Below are positions 17,807 through 27,165 of a stretch of 39,409 nt of DNA, in pieces. Origin of the DNA: an uncultured Prevotellaceae bacterium (GTDB taxonomy: Bacteria; Bacteroidota; Bacteroidia; Bacteroidales; UBA932). The stretch lies in contig OMVB01000185.1 of NCBI GenBank assembly GCA_900314395.1, forward strand, positions 1 through 39,409, written 5' to 3'. The position numbers were made by a program, and so were the translations under genes. A model generated the notes under the pieces. It was not told the DNA's origin. It did not search any database and saw nothing but the letters and a program-made list of their open reading frames with translations. The first letter of the stretch is position 1. Every line of letters starts with the position of its first letter.

Positions 17807-18512
17807 ATTCGTCAGCGATTAAAGCAAGGCCCATCAGGACCAAATTACAAACTACAAATATCGAGTTTTTCATCCGTTTTGCAAAATAAATTGCGTCACC
17901 GCCGGTAAACACGATGATATTATCCGGATAAAGCCCGATATATCCTTCTATTTCAAACTTTATGCCCGATATTACTCCGGCCACCATGCTGCCTTGCAGA
18001 TTATGCCCCAGAATCTCTGAATTTTCCGGTGTGTCCACAAGCGGAAGGGCCCTTGAATAACGGTTCAGGGCTTTGAATCTTGTGCGGCATCCAAGGGATA
18101 TGTTTCCGCCGATATACGCCCCGTCCCTGGCGGTGAAATCCACCGTAAGTGTTGTTCCGAAGTCCACAACGGTACATCCCCTGTCCGGGAAGAGATACTT
18201 TGCAGCCAGGATGGATGCGGCCCTGTCGTATGTAAGATGTTCAGGCAGACCCTTGTCCAGAAGCAGCTGGGTGTGGGATTTGTCCAGAATCAGGAGATAC
18301 TTGCAACGCTTGCGGAGTATTTTCTCGTCGTGGGAAGACACTCCGTAAACGGAAGACACTACCATAACCTCCGGTTTTTCCTTGTCTATGAGGGAAAGTA
18401 TAAAGTCAAGGACCTTTTCTCCCTGGTACCGGAAAGTTTTTCCAAGAGTCATTCCTTCAGACCTGGAAGCTTTTACAGCGGTATTTCCTATGTCTATTAT
18501 CAGATTGAACAT
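17790..18512 (-). CDS. coaX: Type III pantothenate kinase
   Basis: Catalyses ATP-dependent phosphorylation of pantothenate, the first step of coenzyme A synthesis. The 240-residue protein has the acetate-kinase/hexokinase-like motifs of CoaX: DIGNT at 7-11, VVDFGTTLTVDF at 115-126 and GGNISLG at 135-141. The pantothenate-binding GxDR motif reads TYDR at 94-97, so the usual glycine is threonine. The gene begins the envelope cluster and overlaps the OmpP1-like gene by 17 bp. It starts 55 bp downstream of the mfd stop on the same strand, so readthrough from mfd is possible. Confidence 0.95.
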   Translation of the reverse strand: MFNLIIDIGNTAVKASRSEGMTLGKTFRYQGEKVLDFILSLIDKEKPEVMVVSSVYGVSSHDEKILRKRCKYLLILDKSHTQLLLDKGLPEHLTYDRAASILAAKYLFPDRGCTVVDFGTTLTVDFTARDGAYIGGNISLGCRTRFKALNRYSRALPLVDTPENSEILGHNLQGSMVAGVISGIKFEIEGYIGLYPDNIIVFTGGDAIYFAKRMKNSIFVVCNLVLMGLALIADEYVKSL

Positions 18513-18567
18513 AAAATCCGGCTTCTAAAAAGCATAGCTTGCAAATATAGCAATTTTATAGGAAATA

Positions 18568-21500
18568 TTACAGTTTAAGCAGCAGAGAATAAGCCTGGGC
18601 CATTGTATTTACGTTTCTGGATATTATTCTTAGCTTCTGATCCGTGTTTTTAAGTTCAAAACTCCTCTCCAGCATGCTGACCCTCATAAGTATCCTGGAG
18701 AATGTTTCCTCTTTATAATACGGAGACATCGGATTATGAATGAAGAATGCTATCATGATACCGTTCTTAACTATAATCTTTTCGAAACCGAGTTTTTCTC
18801 CAAGATGGCGGATGCGGACAACGTAGATAAGGCTTTCCACCTCCGGCGGCATCGGACCGAACCTGTCTTCCAACCTCTTGACCAGCGCATCCAGCTGCTC
18901 GTCGCTGACTGTGGAATCAAGTTCCTTGTAAATCCTTATCTTTTCTGCAGTTACGTCTATATAACTGTCCGGAATCATTGCCGGCTGGTCTGTCTCTATG
19001 GTGCAGTCTTTTACATAGCTGTCATTGGTTGTCTTGGTGCTAATGCCGGTTTCTACACCAAGTTCCTCCATGGCTTCCGCCAGAATCTTCTGGTAAGTCT
19101 CATATCCCATGTCGGAGATAAAGCCGCTCTGCTCCGCTCCGAGCAGGTTTCCGGCGCCGCGGATGTCAAGGTCCTGCATAGCTATATTAAATCCGCTGCC
19201 AAGGTCGGAGAACTGCTCAATGGCCTTCAGGCGGCGCCTGGCTTCATCGGTAAGAGTGGTAAGTGGCGGAACAATCAGGTAGCAGAAGGCCCGGCGGTTA
19301 GATCTTCCCACACGGCCGCGGAGCTGGTGGAGGTCGCTCAGTCCGAAGTTCTGCGCCTGGTTAATAATTATTGTATTCGCATTGGGAATATCCAGTCCGT
19401 TCTCTACTATCGTGGTGCAAAGAAGCAGGTCGTAGTCTCCCTGCATAAAGTCCAACATCTTGTTTTCCAATTCTTTGGACTCCATCTGGCCATGGGCGAT
19501 ACATATTCTCATATCCGGTACCAGGCGGTGCAGGATATCGGCAATGGAAGGAAGTTCCTCAACTTTGTTGTGAAGGAAGAAAACCTGGCCTCCGCGATTC
19601 AGCTCATAATTCAGTATTTCCTTTATTTCATCCCCGTTGAAAAGTATTATTTCTGTCTGGGTTGGTATTCTGTTAGCAGGGGGTGTGCTTATTATGGAAA
19701 GGTCCCTTGCGCCAAGCAGTGAGAATTGCAAGGTTCTTGGAATAGGAGTAGCCGTAAGGGTTAGGGTGTCCACGGTCATTTTCATCTGGCGGAGTTTTTC
19801 CTTGGCGCTTACCCCGAACTTTTGTTCCTCGTCAATAATAAGAAGGCCTAAGTCCTTGAATTCGAAGTCTTTGGAAAGAATTTTATGCGTACCTACAAGT
19901 ATGTCTATGCGACCTTCCTTAAGGTCTTTTTTTATTGCCGATATCTGTTTGGCTGTCCTCAGGCGGCTGACATATTCTACCTTGCAGGGGAAATTTTTAA
20001 GCCTGTTTTCAAAGGTTTTGAAGTGCTGCAAGGCAAGTATGGTGGTAGGAACCAGCACCGCAACCTGCTTATTGTCCGCAACTGCCTTGAAGGCCGCCCT
20101 GATGGCAAGTTCAGTCTTACCGAAGCCTACATCTCCGCATACAAGACGGTCCATCGGGCTCCTGTCCTCCATATCCTCCTTTATAGCCTTTGTAGCCGTC
20201 TGCTGGTCAGGGGTGTCCTCATACATGAATGACGATTCCAGTTCTTCCTGAAGGTAAGTATCGGCAGAGAAAGCAAAACCTTTGGAAGCCTTTCTTTTAG
20301 CATACAACTGTATTAATTCCTTTGCTATATCCTTAACTTTGGATTTCGCGGAATTCTTAAGGTTTTGCCATGTCTTTGAACCAAGTTTATTAATTCTTGG
20401 AGGTAGTGAATCCTTTGATTTATAACGGCTTATCTTATGCAGCGAATGTACCGATACAAAAACAACATCGCCGTCTTTATACATGAGTTTTACAACCTCG
20501 TGCATACGGCCTTTATCGTCCTTCATACGCACCAGGCCGCCAAAAACACCCACTCCGTGGTCTATATGTACTATATAGTCTCCTATATTAAAAGAACTCA
20601 GGTCATTAAGCGTCAGCTGCTCGCTCTTGTCCACGGTCCTTCTTATTACAACACGGTGGAAGCGGTCGAAAATCTCATGGTCAGAGTAACAACATATTTT
20701 GTCACTGTTGTCTATGAAACCGTTATGGATATTCTTGCCTTTTATAAACTCCGGAATAACACCGCCGCCGGCTGCCAGAATATCGTTAAGTCTCTCTATC
20801 TGAGCCTCTTTCTCTCCATATATATATACTTTGTAACCTGCTTCCGTCTTGGTTTTGATATCGGCTGTAAGCAGTTCAAAGTTCTTGTTGAATACAGGTT
20901 GGGGAGTTATATTGAATTTGACAGGTTCGTCGTCGCAGCCGGATATCGGTATCTCTAAAAATACACGTCTGAAGGACTCTGTCTCATGGAAAAATTCCTT
21001 TTCCTTATACATATCGGCGGAATCCATCCAGATAACGGTATTTTCAGGTAAAATACTGAAAATACTGGTATTATCTTCCGATGCCGATGAAAGGTCCGGA
21101 TATATCTCTATCTCTTCCTGTTCTGATGTCGAAAGTTGGGTGTTGCAATCGAAGATATTAATCTTTTCCACCTCGCTTCCAAAGAGGGATACCCTGAACG
21201 GATTATTATATGAATAGGAAAAAATATCTATTACTGACCCCCTTAGCGCATATTGCCCTGGTGCCGATACAAAGTCAGCCTTTTCAAATCCCGATTCTGC
21301 AAGCGTGCGGCGCAGCCATTCATAGTCAATATCCTGCCCTTTCTTTATTTTTATTATCGATTCCTTTATTTCCGAACTTGCAGGAACCAGTTCTTCCAGG
21401 GCTTCCGGGTAACTTACTACTACCAGTAAATCATCTTTATATGAAAGTATACGGCCTATGGAAGCAGTCCTTTGTACAGAGAGTGAAGACTTGTAGTTGC

Positions 21501-21747
21501 TTTTTTCTATATTTTTTCCTGAATCCGGCAGGAAGAATACTTTATCTCCTTCTATCAGGTTATAAAAGTCCGACGTACAGTACTCCGCAGATTCTTTTGT
21601 AGGCATTATTATAAGGTGTATTCCCTTCTCTGCCACCTGGAAAAGGGCAAACCATCTGGCGGAGAGGAACAAACCACTGCAATAAGTTACGTAAGAACTT
21701 GATAGTCTTTGTTTTAGTAACTCTGTCTCTTTACTGCAAATAAGCAT
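18568..21747 (-). CDS. mfd: Transcription-repair coupling factor
   Basis: Removes RNA polymerase stalled at DNA lesions and recruits UvrA. The 1059-residue protein has the whole Mfd layout: an N-terminal UvrB-like part (to about 340), an RNA-polymerase-interacting CarD-like domain starting near 385 (NIGDYIVHIDHGVGVFGG), and an SF2 translocase with Walker A GDVGFGKTE at about 538-546, the DEEQ box in IIDEEQKFGV and TATPIPRTLQ. The RecG-like helicase half has QLRGRVGRS, and the C-terminal TRCF domain ends the protein. It is divergent from ruvB across a 289-bp AT-rich region that holds DnaA-box-like repeats starting 18 bp upstream of this ATG. Confidence 0.98.
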   Translation of the reverse strand: MLICSKETELLKQRLSSSYVTYCSGLFLSARWFALFQVAEKGIHLIIMPTKESAEYCTSDFYNLIEGDKVFFLPDSGKNIEKSNYKSSLSVQRTASIGRILSYKDDLLVVVSYPEALEELVPASSEIKESIIKIKKGQDIDYEWLRRTLAESGFEKADFVSAPGQYALRGSVIDIFSYSYNNPFRVSLFGSEVEKINIFDCNTQLSTSEQEEIEIYPDLSSASEDNTSIFSILPENTVIWMDSADMYKEKEFFHETESFRRVFLEIPISGCDDEPVKFNITPQPVFNKNFELLTADIKTKTEAGYKVYIYGEKEAQIERLNDILAAGGGVIPEFIKGKNIHNGFIDNSDKICCYSDHEIFDRFHRVVIRRTVDKSEQLTLNDLSSFNIGDYIVHIDHGVGVFGGLVRMKDDKGRMHEVVKLMYKDGDVVFVSVHSLHKISRYKSKDSLPPRINKLGSKTWQNLKNSAKSKVKDIAKELIQLYAKRKASKGFAFSADTYLQEELESSFMYEDTPDQQTATKAIKEDMEDRSPMDRLVCGDVGFGKTELAIRAAFKAVADNKQVAVLVPTTILALQHFKTFENRLKNFPCKVEYVSRLRTAKQISAIKKDLKEGRIDILVGTHKILSKDFEFKDLGLLIIDEEQKFGVSAKEKLRQMKMTVDTLTLTATPIPRTLQFSLLGARDLSIISTPPANRIPTQTEIILFNGDEIKEILNYELNRGGQVFFLHNKVEELPSIADILHRLVPDMRICIAHGQMESKELENKMLDFMQGDYDLLLCTTIVENGLDIPNANTIIINQAQNFGLSDLHQLRGRVGRSNRRAFCYLIVPPLTTLTDEARRRLKAIEQFSDLGSGFNIAMQDLDIRGAGNLLGAEQSGFISDMGYETYQKILAEAMEELGVETGISTKTTNDSYVKDCTIETDQPAMIPDSYIDVTAEKIRIYKELDSTVSDEQLDALVKRLEDRFGPMPPEVESLIYVVRIRHLGEKLGFEKIIVKNGIMIAFFIHNPMSPYYKEETFSRILMRVSMLERSFELKNTDQKLRIISRNVNTMAQAYSLLLKL

Positions 21748-21764
21748 ATATAAGGTATTATACC

Positions 21765-21797
21765 TGTTGATAAGTATGTTGATAAACCTGTGGAAAA
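21765..21797 (-). repeat. Three DnaA-box-like nonamers at 12-bp spacing
   Basis: TGTTGATAA at 21765-21773, TGTTGATAA at 21777-21785 and TGTGGAAAA at 21789-21797. Read on the minus strand these are TTATCAACA, TTATCAACA and TTTTCCACA; each differs by one base from TTATCCACA. The starts are exactly 12 bp apart. Confidence 0.6.
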
Positions 21798-21954
21798 CTA
21801 TTTATAACTAAATTTTTTTTGTCGCGGATTTTTGGAAAGCAGAACGGATTTCAAATTTCAAAATTTCAAGCAAACAACTTTTCAAAAATTTTTCACTAAT
21901 TTAATTAACAATAATTTTTCTGTAAATAATTGATTTTCAATAAGGTTTATATAA

Positions 21955-21963
21955 TTATCAACA
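21955..21963 (+). promoter_or_regulatory. DnaA-box-like nonamer, opposite orientation
   Basis: TTATCAACA on the plus strand, the same nonamer as the two boxes at 21765 and 21777 but inverted, 158 bp from the triple array. Confidence 0.5.
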
Positions 21964-22006
21964 AATTAACAATTATATCAATATCATCAATTAATCAATA
22001 ATTTCA

Positions 22007-22014
22007 TATATTTG
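22007..22014 (+). promoter_or_regulatory. -7 promoter element TATATTTG for ruvB
   Basis: Matches TAnnTTTG, 22 bp upstream of the ruvB ATG. No TTG is present 19-21 bp further upstream. Confidence 0.45.
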
Positions 22015-22036
22015 TATATGATAATTTTCAAAAGCG

Positions 22037-23089
22037 ATGGAAGACGAATTGAACCCTTACGCATCGGCCGCCGACAAAGATAAGTATTTGGAGGGAATTA
22101 TACGCCCCCAAGAGTTGGAAGATTTTACCGGTCAGCAAAAAATAGTCGACAATCTGAAGGTTTTCATCCAGGCTGCAAAGCTCAGGGGAGAGTCTCTGGA
22201 TCATGTGTTGTTCCACGGGCCTCCCGGCCTTGGTAAGACTACCCTTGCACATATTATAGCCAACGAACTGGGAGTGAATATGAAGATTACTTCCGGGCCG
22301 GTACTGGATAAACCTGGAGACCTTGCGGGGCTTCTGACTTCGCTTGAGACAGGTGATGTTCTTTTTATCGATGAGATACACAGGCTTTCCCCTGAAGTAG
22401 AGGAATATCTTTATTCTGCGATGGAAGACTATGTCATCGATATAATGATAGACAAGGGTCCCGGGGCAAGATCGGTCCGAATATCACTTAATCCGTTTAC
22501 CTTGGTTGGTGCCACAACGCGAAGCGGCCTGCTTACAGCTCCCCTGAGGGCAAGATTCGGTATTACTTGTGCTCTTGAATATTATTGCGCCAAGGAACTT
22601 ATAAAGATTATAAAGAGGAGCGCATCTATATTAAAGGTGGATATAGACGACGATGCCGCCAATGAGATAGCCCTCAGAAGCCGCGGAACCCCCCGTATTG
22701 CAAATTCGCTCTTGAGGAGGGTGCGTGACTTCGCCCAGGTTCAGGGAAACGGCCGCATCGACATTGAAATAGCAAGAATTGCCCTGGATGCCCTGAACCG
22801 CGACAAGATGGGACTTGACCTTATCGACAATAAGATACTTCATACTATTATTACCAAGTTTAAGGGCGGCCCTGTGGGTGTGAATACCATTGCAACCGCC
22901 GTTGGAGAAGATCCCGGAACTATAGAAGAGGTATATGAGCCTTTCCTTATTATGCAGGGATTTATCCAGAGAACTCCCCGCGGACGTATAGCTACTGATT
23001 TGTCTTACAGGCACTTAGGTTTGGAAAGCTACAGAGGAAAAGGTGCATCCTCCGACGGTTTTGAAATTATTGAAAACAGTTTGTTCTGA
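22037..23089 (+). CDS. ruvB: Holliday junction branch migration helicase RuvB
   Basis: The AAA+ motor that drives branch migration together with RuvA. The 350-residue protein starts with the RuvB N-terminus [20 protein letters not shown], has Walker [10 protein letters not shown] at about 62-70, Walker B FIDEIHRL, sensor 1 [19 protein letters not shown], and the C-terminal winged helix ending [20 protein letters not shown]. ruvA is about 9 kb away (31686-32276) on the other strand, so the pair is split. The next gene starts 2 bp after the stop. Confidence 0.98.
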   Translation: MEDELNPYASAADKDKYLEGIIRPQELEDFTGQQKIVDNLKVFIQAAKLRGESLDHVLFHGPPGLGKTTLAHIIANELGVNMKITSGPVLDKPGDLAGLLTSLETGDVLFIDEIHRLSPEVEEYLYSAMEDYVIDIMIDKGPGARSVRISLNPFTLVGATTRSGLLTAPLRARFGITCALEYYCAKELIKIIKRSASILKVDIDDDAANEIALRSRGTPRIANSLLRRVRDFAQVQGNGRIDIEIARIALDALNRDKMGLDLIDNKILHTIITKFKGGPVGVNTIATAVGEDPGTIEEVYEPFLIMQGFIQRTPRGRIATDLSYRHLGLESYRGKGASSDGFEIIENSLF

Positions 23090-23091
23090 AT

Positions 23092-24180
23092 ATGAAAAAA
23101 TTTATCCTTTCGCTTCTTGCGGTTTTAGTTGCTGTACCTGTTTTTGCATGTACATCTGTAATAGTTTCAGGTAAAAAATCGGCATCCGGCAGACCTGTGA
23201 TGTATAAACATCGTGATACAGGAACTCTGGACAACTATATCGGCCGGTATAAAGGGGAGTTGTATACTTTCATCGGCCTTGTCAATACAAAATCCGGCGG
23301 CGGAGAAGTTTGGACCGGCACCAACAGTGCGGGTTTCAGCATTATGAATACCGCCACTTATGATCTTAAGGACGATGATGTTCCTGAGGATCAGATGGAC
23401 AGGGAGGGTATTCTTATGTATAAGGCCCTTGGCACTTGCAAAACGCTTGCTGATTTTGAAAATCTTCTGAATACTCATCCAAGGCCGATGGGTGTTGAGG
23501 CTAACTTCGGTGTGATAGATGCCTTTGGCGGAGCTGCCTATTATGAAGTTAACAACCACAGTTGGGTTAAATTTGATGTAAATGATGATTCTGTTGCGCC
23601 TCTTGGATACCTTGTTGTGACTAATTTTACCCAGACTGGACGTCCGGAGGACAGGAAGGGTGTGGACAGGTATGAGAAGGCTAAAAAGATAATGGCCGGT
23701 TTGCAGGATAATCCCGATAAAGCCCTTTTCTGCGACCATAAGTTCCTGATTAACAATTTTTCCCGCAAAGGCGGACCTATCCTTAGAAATATAACTTCTT
23801 CTACCATTGCTATAGAAGGTGTCCGTGCCGGAGACAACCCTTTGAAGACCGTTATGTGGACCGCCTGCGGTTATCCTACCGCTGCCATTTGCGTGCCTCT
23901 TATGGTATTGGACGATGATTTCATTCCTTCTTATCTTTCCCCCGATGCCGATGAACACTGCGTCATGTGCGACAATGCGCTTAAGATTAAGGAAAAGTCC
24001 CTGGATGCCAGGAAGGCCTGCCGTAAAACAGAAAAATATATTAACAAGAAGTTTACAAGTCTTTACAGAAGATGGGTTGCCGGAGAAATGAGTTTTGAAA
24101 AGTTCAAGGCAGATTATAAAGTGCTTCTTGATAAGATTTATAATAAATATGAGGAGAATTTTGCGAAATATTTAATGTAA
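23092..24180 (+). CDS. Exported Ntn-hydrolase (C45/acyltransferase-like)
   Basis: A 362-residue exported protein. The signal peptide MKKFILSLLAVLVAVPVFA is followed directly by Cys20 in CTSVIVSGKKSASGRPVMYK. In the penicillin acylase/choloylglycine hydrolase/C45 superfamily the nucleophile is an N-terminal cysteine, so signal peptidase cleavage alone could expose it. HRDTG after the first strands, WTGTNSAGFSIMNTA and the GVEANFGVIDAFGGAAYYEV stretch support the family. Substrates of relatives range from bile salts to acyl-amino compounds; none can be picked here. Cys20 could also be read as a lipid-anchor site, but Phe at -2 is unusual for a lipobox. The gene is 2 bp after ruvB. Confidence 0.75.
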   Translation: MKKFILSLLAVLVAVPVFACTSVIVSGKKSASGRPVMYKHRDTGTLDNYIGRYKGELYTFIGLVNTKSGGGEVWTGTNSAGFSIMNTATYDLKDDDVPEDQMDREGILMYKALGTCKTLADFENLLNTHPRPMGVEANFGVIDAFGGAAYYEVNNHSWVKFDVNDDSVAPLGYLVVTNFTQTGRPEDRKGVDRYEKAKKIMAGLQDNPDKALFCDHKFLINNFSRKGGPILRNITSSTIAIEGVRAGDNPLKTVMWTACGYPTAAICVPLMVLDDDFIPSYLSPDADEHCVMCDNALKIKEKSLDARKACRKTEKYINKKFTSLYRRWVAGEMSFEKFKADYKVLLDKIYNKYEENFAKYLM

Positions 24181-24193
24181 AAGTGCTTTTAAA

Positions 24194-24224
24194 TTGCTGT
24201 TTTGCATAAAATTTCGTAAAATTG
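24194..24224 (+). promoter_or_regulatory. Promoter for frdAB (TTG - 20 bp - TAAAATTG)
   Basis: TTG at 24194-24196 lies 20 bp from TAAAATTG at 24217-24224, which has one mismatch to TAnnTTTG. Spacing fits the -33/-7 arrangement of Bacteroidota. The ATG of frdA is 50 bp downstream. Confidence 0.5.
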
Positions 24225-24273
24225 CGGACATTTAAAAAATAAGCCACGATAATAAACTTATAATAACTATAAA

Positions 24274-26265
24274 ATGGCCGATAAATTAATCTCTAAAATT
24301 CCTGATGGACCTCTGTCCGAAAAATGGACAAAACGTAAGTCAGAAATCAGACTTGTAAGTCCTAACAACAAAAGGAAACTTGAAATTATCGTAGTTGGTA
24401 CCGGTCTTGGTGGCGCTTCTGCAGCTGCTTCACTTGGAGAACTTGGCTATAATGTCAAGATTTTCTGCATCAGTGACACCCCCCGCCGTGCACACTCAAT
24501 CGCTGCACAGGGTGGTATTAATGCCGCCAAGAACTATCAGAACGACAACGATTACGTTTATCGTTATGCCGCCAAGAACTATCAGAACGACAACGATTCC
24601 GTTTATCGTTTGTTCTACGATACCATCAAAGGCGGTGACTACCGTGCACGCGAGGCTAACGTTTACCGCCTTGCAGAGGTAAGCGCCTCAATTATTGACC
24701 AGTGCGTAGCCCAGGGTATTCCTTTCGCACGTGAGTATGGCGGTTACCTTGCAAACCGTTCATTCGGCGGTGTACAGGTAAGCCGTACATTCTATGCCCG
24801 CGGACAAACCGGTCAGCAGCTCCTTCTCGGTGCCTATGCTTCCCTTAACAAGGAAATTGCAGCCGGTACGGTAAAGAGCTATCCGCGTCATGAGATGCTT
24901 GATCTTGTAATTATTAACGGAGAGGCTAAGGGTATCATCGCCCGCAACCTTGTTACCGGAGAACTTGAAAGATTCGGTGCCCATGCAGTTGTAATCGCTA
25001 CCGGAGGATACGGAAACACCTATTTCCTTTCTACCAATGCAATGAACTCCAACGGTTCAGCAGCCTGGCAGTGCTACAAGAAGGGTGCTTTCTTTGCAAA
25101 TCCCTGCTTCGCACAGATCCATCCTACATGTATTCCCGTTCATGGAGACCAGCAGTGCAAGCTTACCCTTATGTCAGAGTCCCTGCGTAACGACGGTCGT
25201 ATCTGGGTTCCCAAGAAACTTGAGGACGTAGAAAAACTCCGCAAACACCAGATCAAGGCATCCCAGATTCCTGAGGAAGACAGGGATTACTATCTGGAGC
25301 GCCGTTACCCTGCTTTCGGTAACCTTGTTCCCCGTGACGTTGCTTCACGTGCAGCCAAGGAGCGTTGCGATGCCGGTTATGGTGTAAATGAGACCGGCCT
25401 TGCTGTATTCCTTGATTTTGCCGATGCTATCAAACGCCTTGGACACCAGAGAGTTGCAGAACGTTATGGCAATCTCTTCGAGATGTATGAAAAGATTACC
25501 GCTTCTTCTCCTTGGGAAGAGCCGATGATGATTTATCCCGCTATCCACTACACAATGGGTGGTATATGGGTAGATTACGATCTCCAGACAACTATTCCCG
25601 GACTGTATGCTATCGGAGAAGCCAACTTCTCTGATCACGGCGGAAACCGCCTTGGTGCATCTGCCCTTATGCAGGGTCTTGCAGACGGATACTTTGTTAT
25701 TCCTGTTACCATCGGCGATTATCTTTCACATAAGTTTGCAGAGCCTAAGACAGACACTTCCGTTAAGGAGTTCGATGATGCACAGAAGGCTGTTCAGGAG
25801 CGCATCGACAAACTTTTTGCCATCAAGGGTAAGAAGACAGTTGATTCACTTCACAAGAAACTCGGCCACATTATGTGGGAGTATGTAGGTATGGCCCGCA
25901 GCGAGGAAGGCCTCAAGAAGGCTATTGCAGAGATCCAGGAACTTAAGAAAGAATTCTGGAGCGACGTTTGTGTTCCCGGTACCCAGTATGAATTCAACCA
26001 GGAGCTTGAAAAAGCCCTGAGACTTGCCGATTTCATTGAGATTGGTGAGCTTATGGCACGCGACGCCCTTAACAGAAACGAGTCTTGCGGCGGTCACTTC
26101 CGCATTGAAAGCCAGACTCCGGAAGGCGAGGCTAAGCGCGACGATAAGAATTACATGTATGTAGCAGCTTGGGAGTATAAGGGTGAGGGTGTTGAGCCTG
26201 AACTTCATAAAGAACCTCTCAAGTATGAATTTATTGAGGTTAAAACCAGAAACTACAAAGACTAG
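24274..26265 (+). CDS. frdA: Fumarate reductase/succinate dehydrogenase flavoprotein subunit
   Basis: The catalytic subunit that interconverts fumarate and succinate; in anaerobic Bacteroidales it works mainly as fumarate reductase. The 663-residue protein has the FAD-binding [19 protein letters not shown] (about 40-58), His74 in [11 protein letters not shown] as the likely covalent FAD site, [24 protein letters not shown] with the active-site arginine region, [10 protein letters not shown] and [19 protein letters not shown]. Residues 84-98 and 99-113 are a tandem duplication (see the repeat feature); related enzymes have one copy. frdB follows 5 bp later. A cytochrome b (frdC/sdhC) gene would be expected just upstream but an Ntn hydrolase is there instead. 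Confidence 0.96.
   Translation: MADKLISKIPDGPLSEKWTKRKSEIRLVSPNNKRKLEIIVVGTGLGGASAAASLGELGYNVKIFCISDTPRRAHSIAAQGGINAAKNYQNDNDYVYRYAAKNYQNDNDSVYRLFYDTIKGGDYRAREANVYRLAEVSASIIDQCVAQGIPFAREYGGYLANRSFGGVQVSRTFYARGQTGQQLLLGAYASLNKEIAAGTVKSYPRHEMLDLVIINGEAKGIIARNLVTGELERFGAHAVVIATGGYGNTYFLSTNAMNSNGSAAWQCYKKGAFFANPCFAQIHPTCIPVHGDQQCKLTLMSESLRNDGRIWVPKKLEDVEKLRKHQIKASQIPEEDRDYYLERRYPAFGNLVPRDVASRAAKERCDAGYGVNETGLAVFLDFADAIKRLGHQRVAERYGNLFEMYEKITASSPWEEPMMIYPAIHYTMGGIWVDYDLQTTIPGLYAIGEANFSDHGGNRLGASALMQGLADGYFVIPVTIGDYLSHKFAEPKTDTSVKEFDDAQKAVQERIDKLFAIKGKKTVDSLHKKLGHIMWEYVGMARSEEGLKKAIAEIQELKKEFWSDVCVPGTQYEFNQELEKALRLADFIEIGELMARDALNRNESCGGHFRIESQTPEGEAKRDDKNYMYVAAWEYKGEGVEPELHKEPLKYEFIEVKTRNYKD
24523..24612 (+). 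repeat. 45-bp in-frame tandem duplication in frdA
   Basis: Copy 1 (24523-24567) encodes [15 protein letters not shown] and copy 2 (24568-24612) encodes [15 protein letters not shown]. The DNA copies are identical at 42 of 45 positions. Copy 2 matches the family sequence leading into [12 protein letters not shown], so copy 1 is the insert or the diverged unit. Confidence 0.9.
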
Positions 26266-26270
26266 AAGCT

Positions 26271-27050
26271 ATGGAATTCAATTTAAAGATATGGCGTCAG
26301 AAAAACGCCAAAGCCCAAGGACATTTTGAGACTTATCATATCGCAGGGATTGAAGAAGATGCTTCTTTCCTTGAGATGCTGGATATCCTCAATGAGCAGC
26401 TTATCCGTGAGGGTTGCGATCCTGTTGCTGTAGACAAGGGTTGCAAGAGCAGCGGTCCTGTTTCATTCGACCATGACTGCCGCGAGGGTATTTGCGGTGC
26501 ATGTTCACTGTATATTGACGGACGTGCTCACGGCCCGGACGATCATGTAACTACCTGCCAGCTCTTCATGCGTCATTTCAAGGATGGTGCTACAATTACT
26601 GTAGAGCCCTGGAGAAGTTCAGGTTTCCCTGTAATCAAGGACCTTGTTGTTGACCGTTCTGCGTTTGACAAGATTCTTCAGGCCGGCGGTTTCATTTCTG
26701 TCCGCACCGGTTCTGCACAGGATGCCAACAATATCCTTATTCCTCATGACAAGGCAGAAAAGAGTATGGATGCTGCTGCTTGCGTAGGTTGTGGTGCTTG
26801 CGTTGCTACTTGCAAGAACGGCTCTGCCATGCTGTTCGTCGGTGCAAGGGTAAGTTCTCTTGCCCTTCTTCCTCAGGGCCGCCCGGAGGCAGAAAGACGC
26901 GCCCGCGCAATGGTTGCTAAGATGGACGAACTCGGATTCGGCAACTGCACTAACACACGTGCATGCGAGATGGAATGCCCTAAGGGTATTTCTGTCGAGC
27001 ATATTGCAAGACTTAACCGTGAGTTCCTTTCCGCTAAGTTTAAGCAGTAG
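26271..27050 (+). CDS. frdB: Fumarate reductase/succinate dehydrogenase iron-sulfur subunit
   Basis: Passes electrons between the quinone site and the flavoprotein through three iron-sulfur clusters. The 259-residue protein has CREGICGAC (Cys70, 75, 78) and Cys96 for the [2Fe-2S] cluster. A ferredoxin-like part has [11 protein letters not shown] (171, 174, 177, 181) and [14 protein letters not shown] (226, 232, 236) for the [4Fe-4S] and [3Fe-4S] clusters. It is 5 bp downstream of frdA and ends 23 bp before a strong terminator hairpin, so the unit is frdA-frdB only. Confidence 0.96.
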   Translation: MEFNLKIWRQKNAKAQGHFETYHIAGIEEDASFLEMLDILNEQLIREGCDPVAVDKGCKSSGPVSFDHDCREGICGACSLYIDGRAHGPDDHVTTCQLFMRHFKDGATITVEPWRSSGFPVIKDLVVDRSAFDKILQAGGFISVRTGSAQDANNILIPHDKAEKSMDAAACVGCGACVATCKNGSAMLFVGARVSSLALLPQGRPEAERRARAMVAKMDELGFGNCTNTRACEMECPKGISVEHIARLNREFLSAKFKQ

Positions 27051-27073
27051 TATTATAGTATTGTAAATCAATA

Positions 27074-27110
27074 AATTAAGGAGGATTTTAATAATCCTCC
27101 TTAATTTTTA
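27074..27110. terminator. Terminator hairpin between frdB and hflX
   Basis: A perfect 14-bp inverted repeat, AATTAAGGAGGATT at 27074-27087 and AATCCTCCTTAATT at 27093-27106, with a 5-base loop and a T-rich tail. Symmetric arms with A/T-rich ends mean that it can serve both convergent genes. Confidence 0.85.
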
Positions 27111-27165
27111 TTAATTTAACCAATATTATTTAAAACCGTTTTAATCTTGGTTTTCGGGCAATATT

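Larger units (their letters stand above)
21748..22036. other. Candidate replication origin region between mfd and ruvB
   Basis: A 289-bp, strongly AT-rich divergent spacer. On the mfd side it has three DnaA-box-like nonamers at 12-bp steps (21765, 21777, 21789) and near the ruvB side one in opposite orientation (21955-21963). Between them, ATTTCAA is iterated at 21848, 21855 and 21863, and long A/T runs could serve as an unwinding element. An 11-bp palindrome GGTATTATACC (21754-21764) sits beside the first box and contains TATAAT on the minus strand, so part of the region is probably the mfd promoter. Genes point away on both sides. I infer an origin; the alternative is a DnaA-regulated or simply AT-rich divergent promoter. 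Confidence 0.5.

Noticed and set aside
25341..25356. Third parS site (TGCTTCACGTGCAGCC in frdA)
   Set aside because: Only 12 of 16 positions match and the outer arms do not pair; treated as a chance CACGTG.
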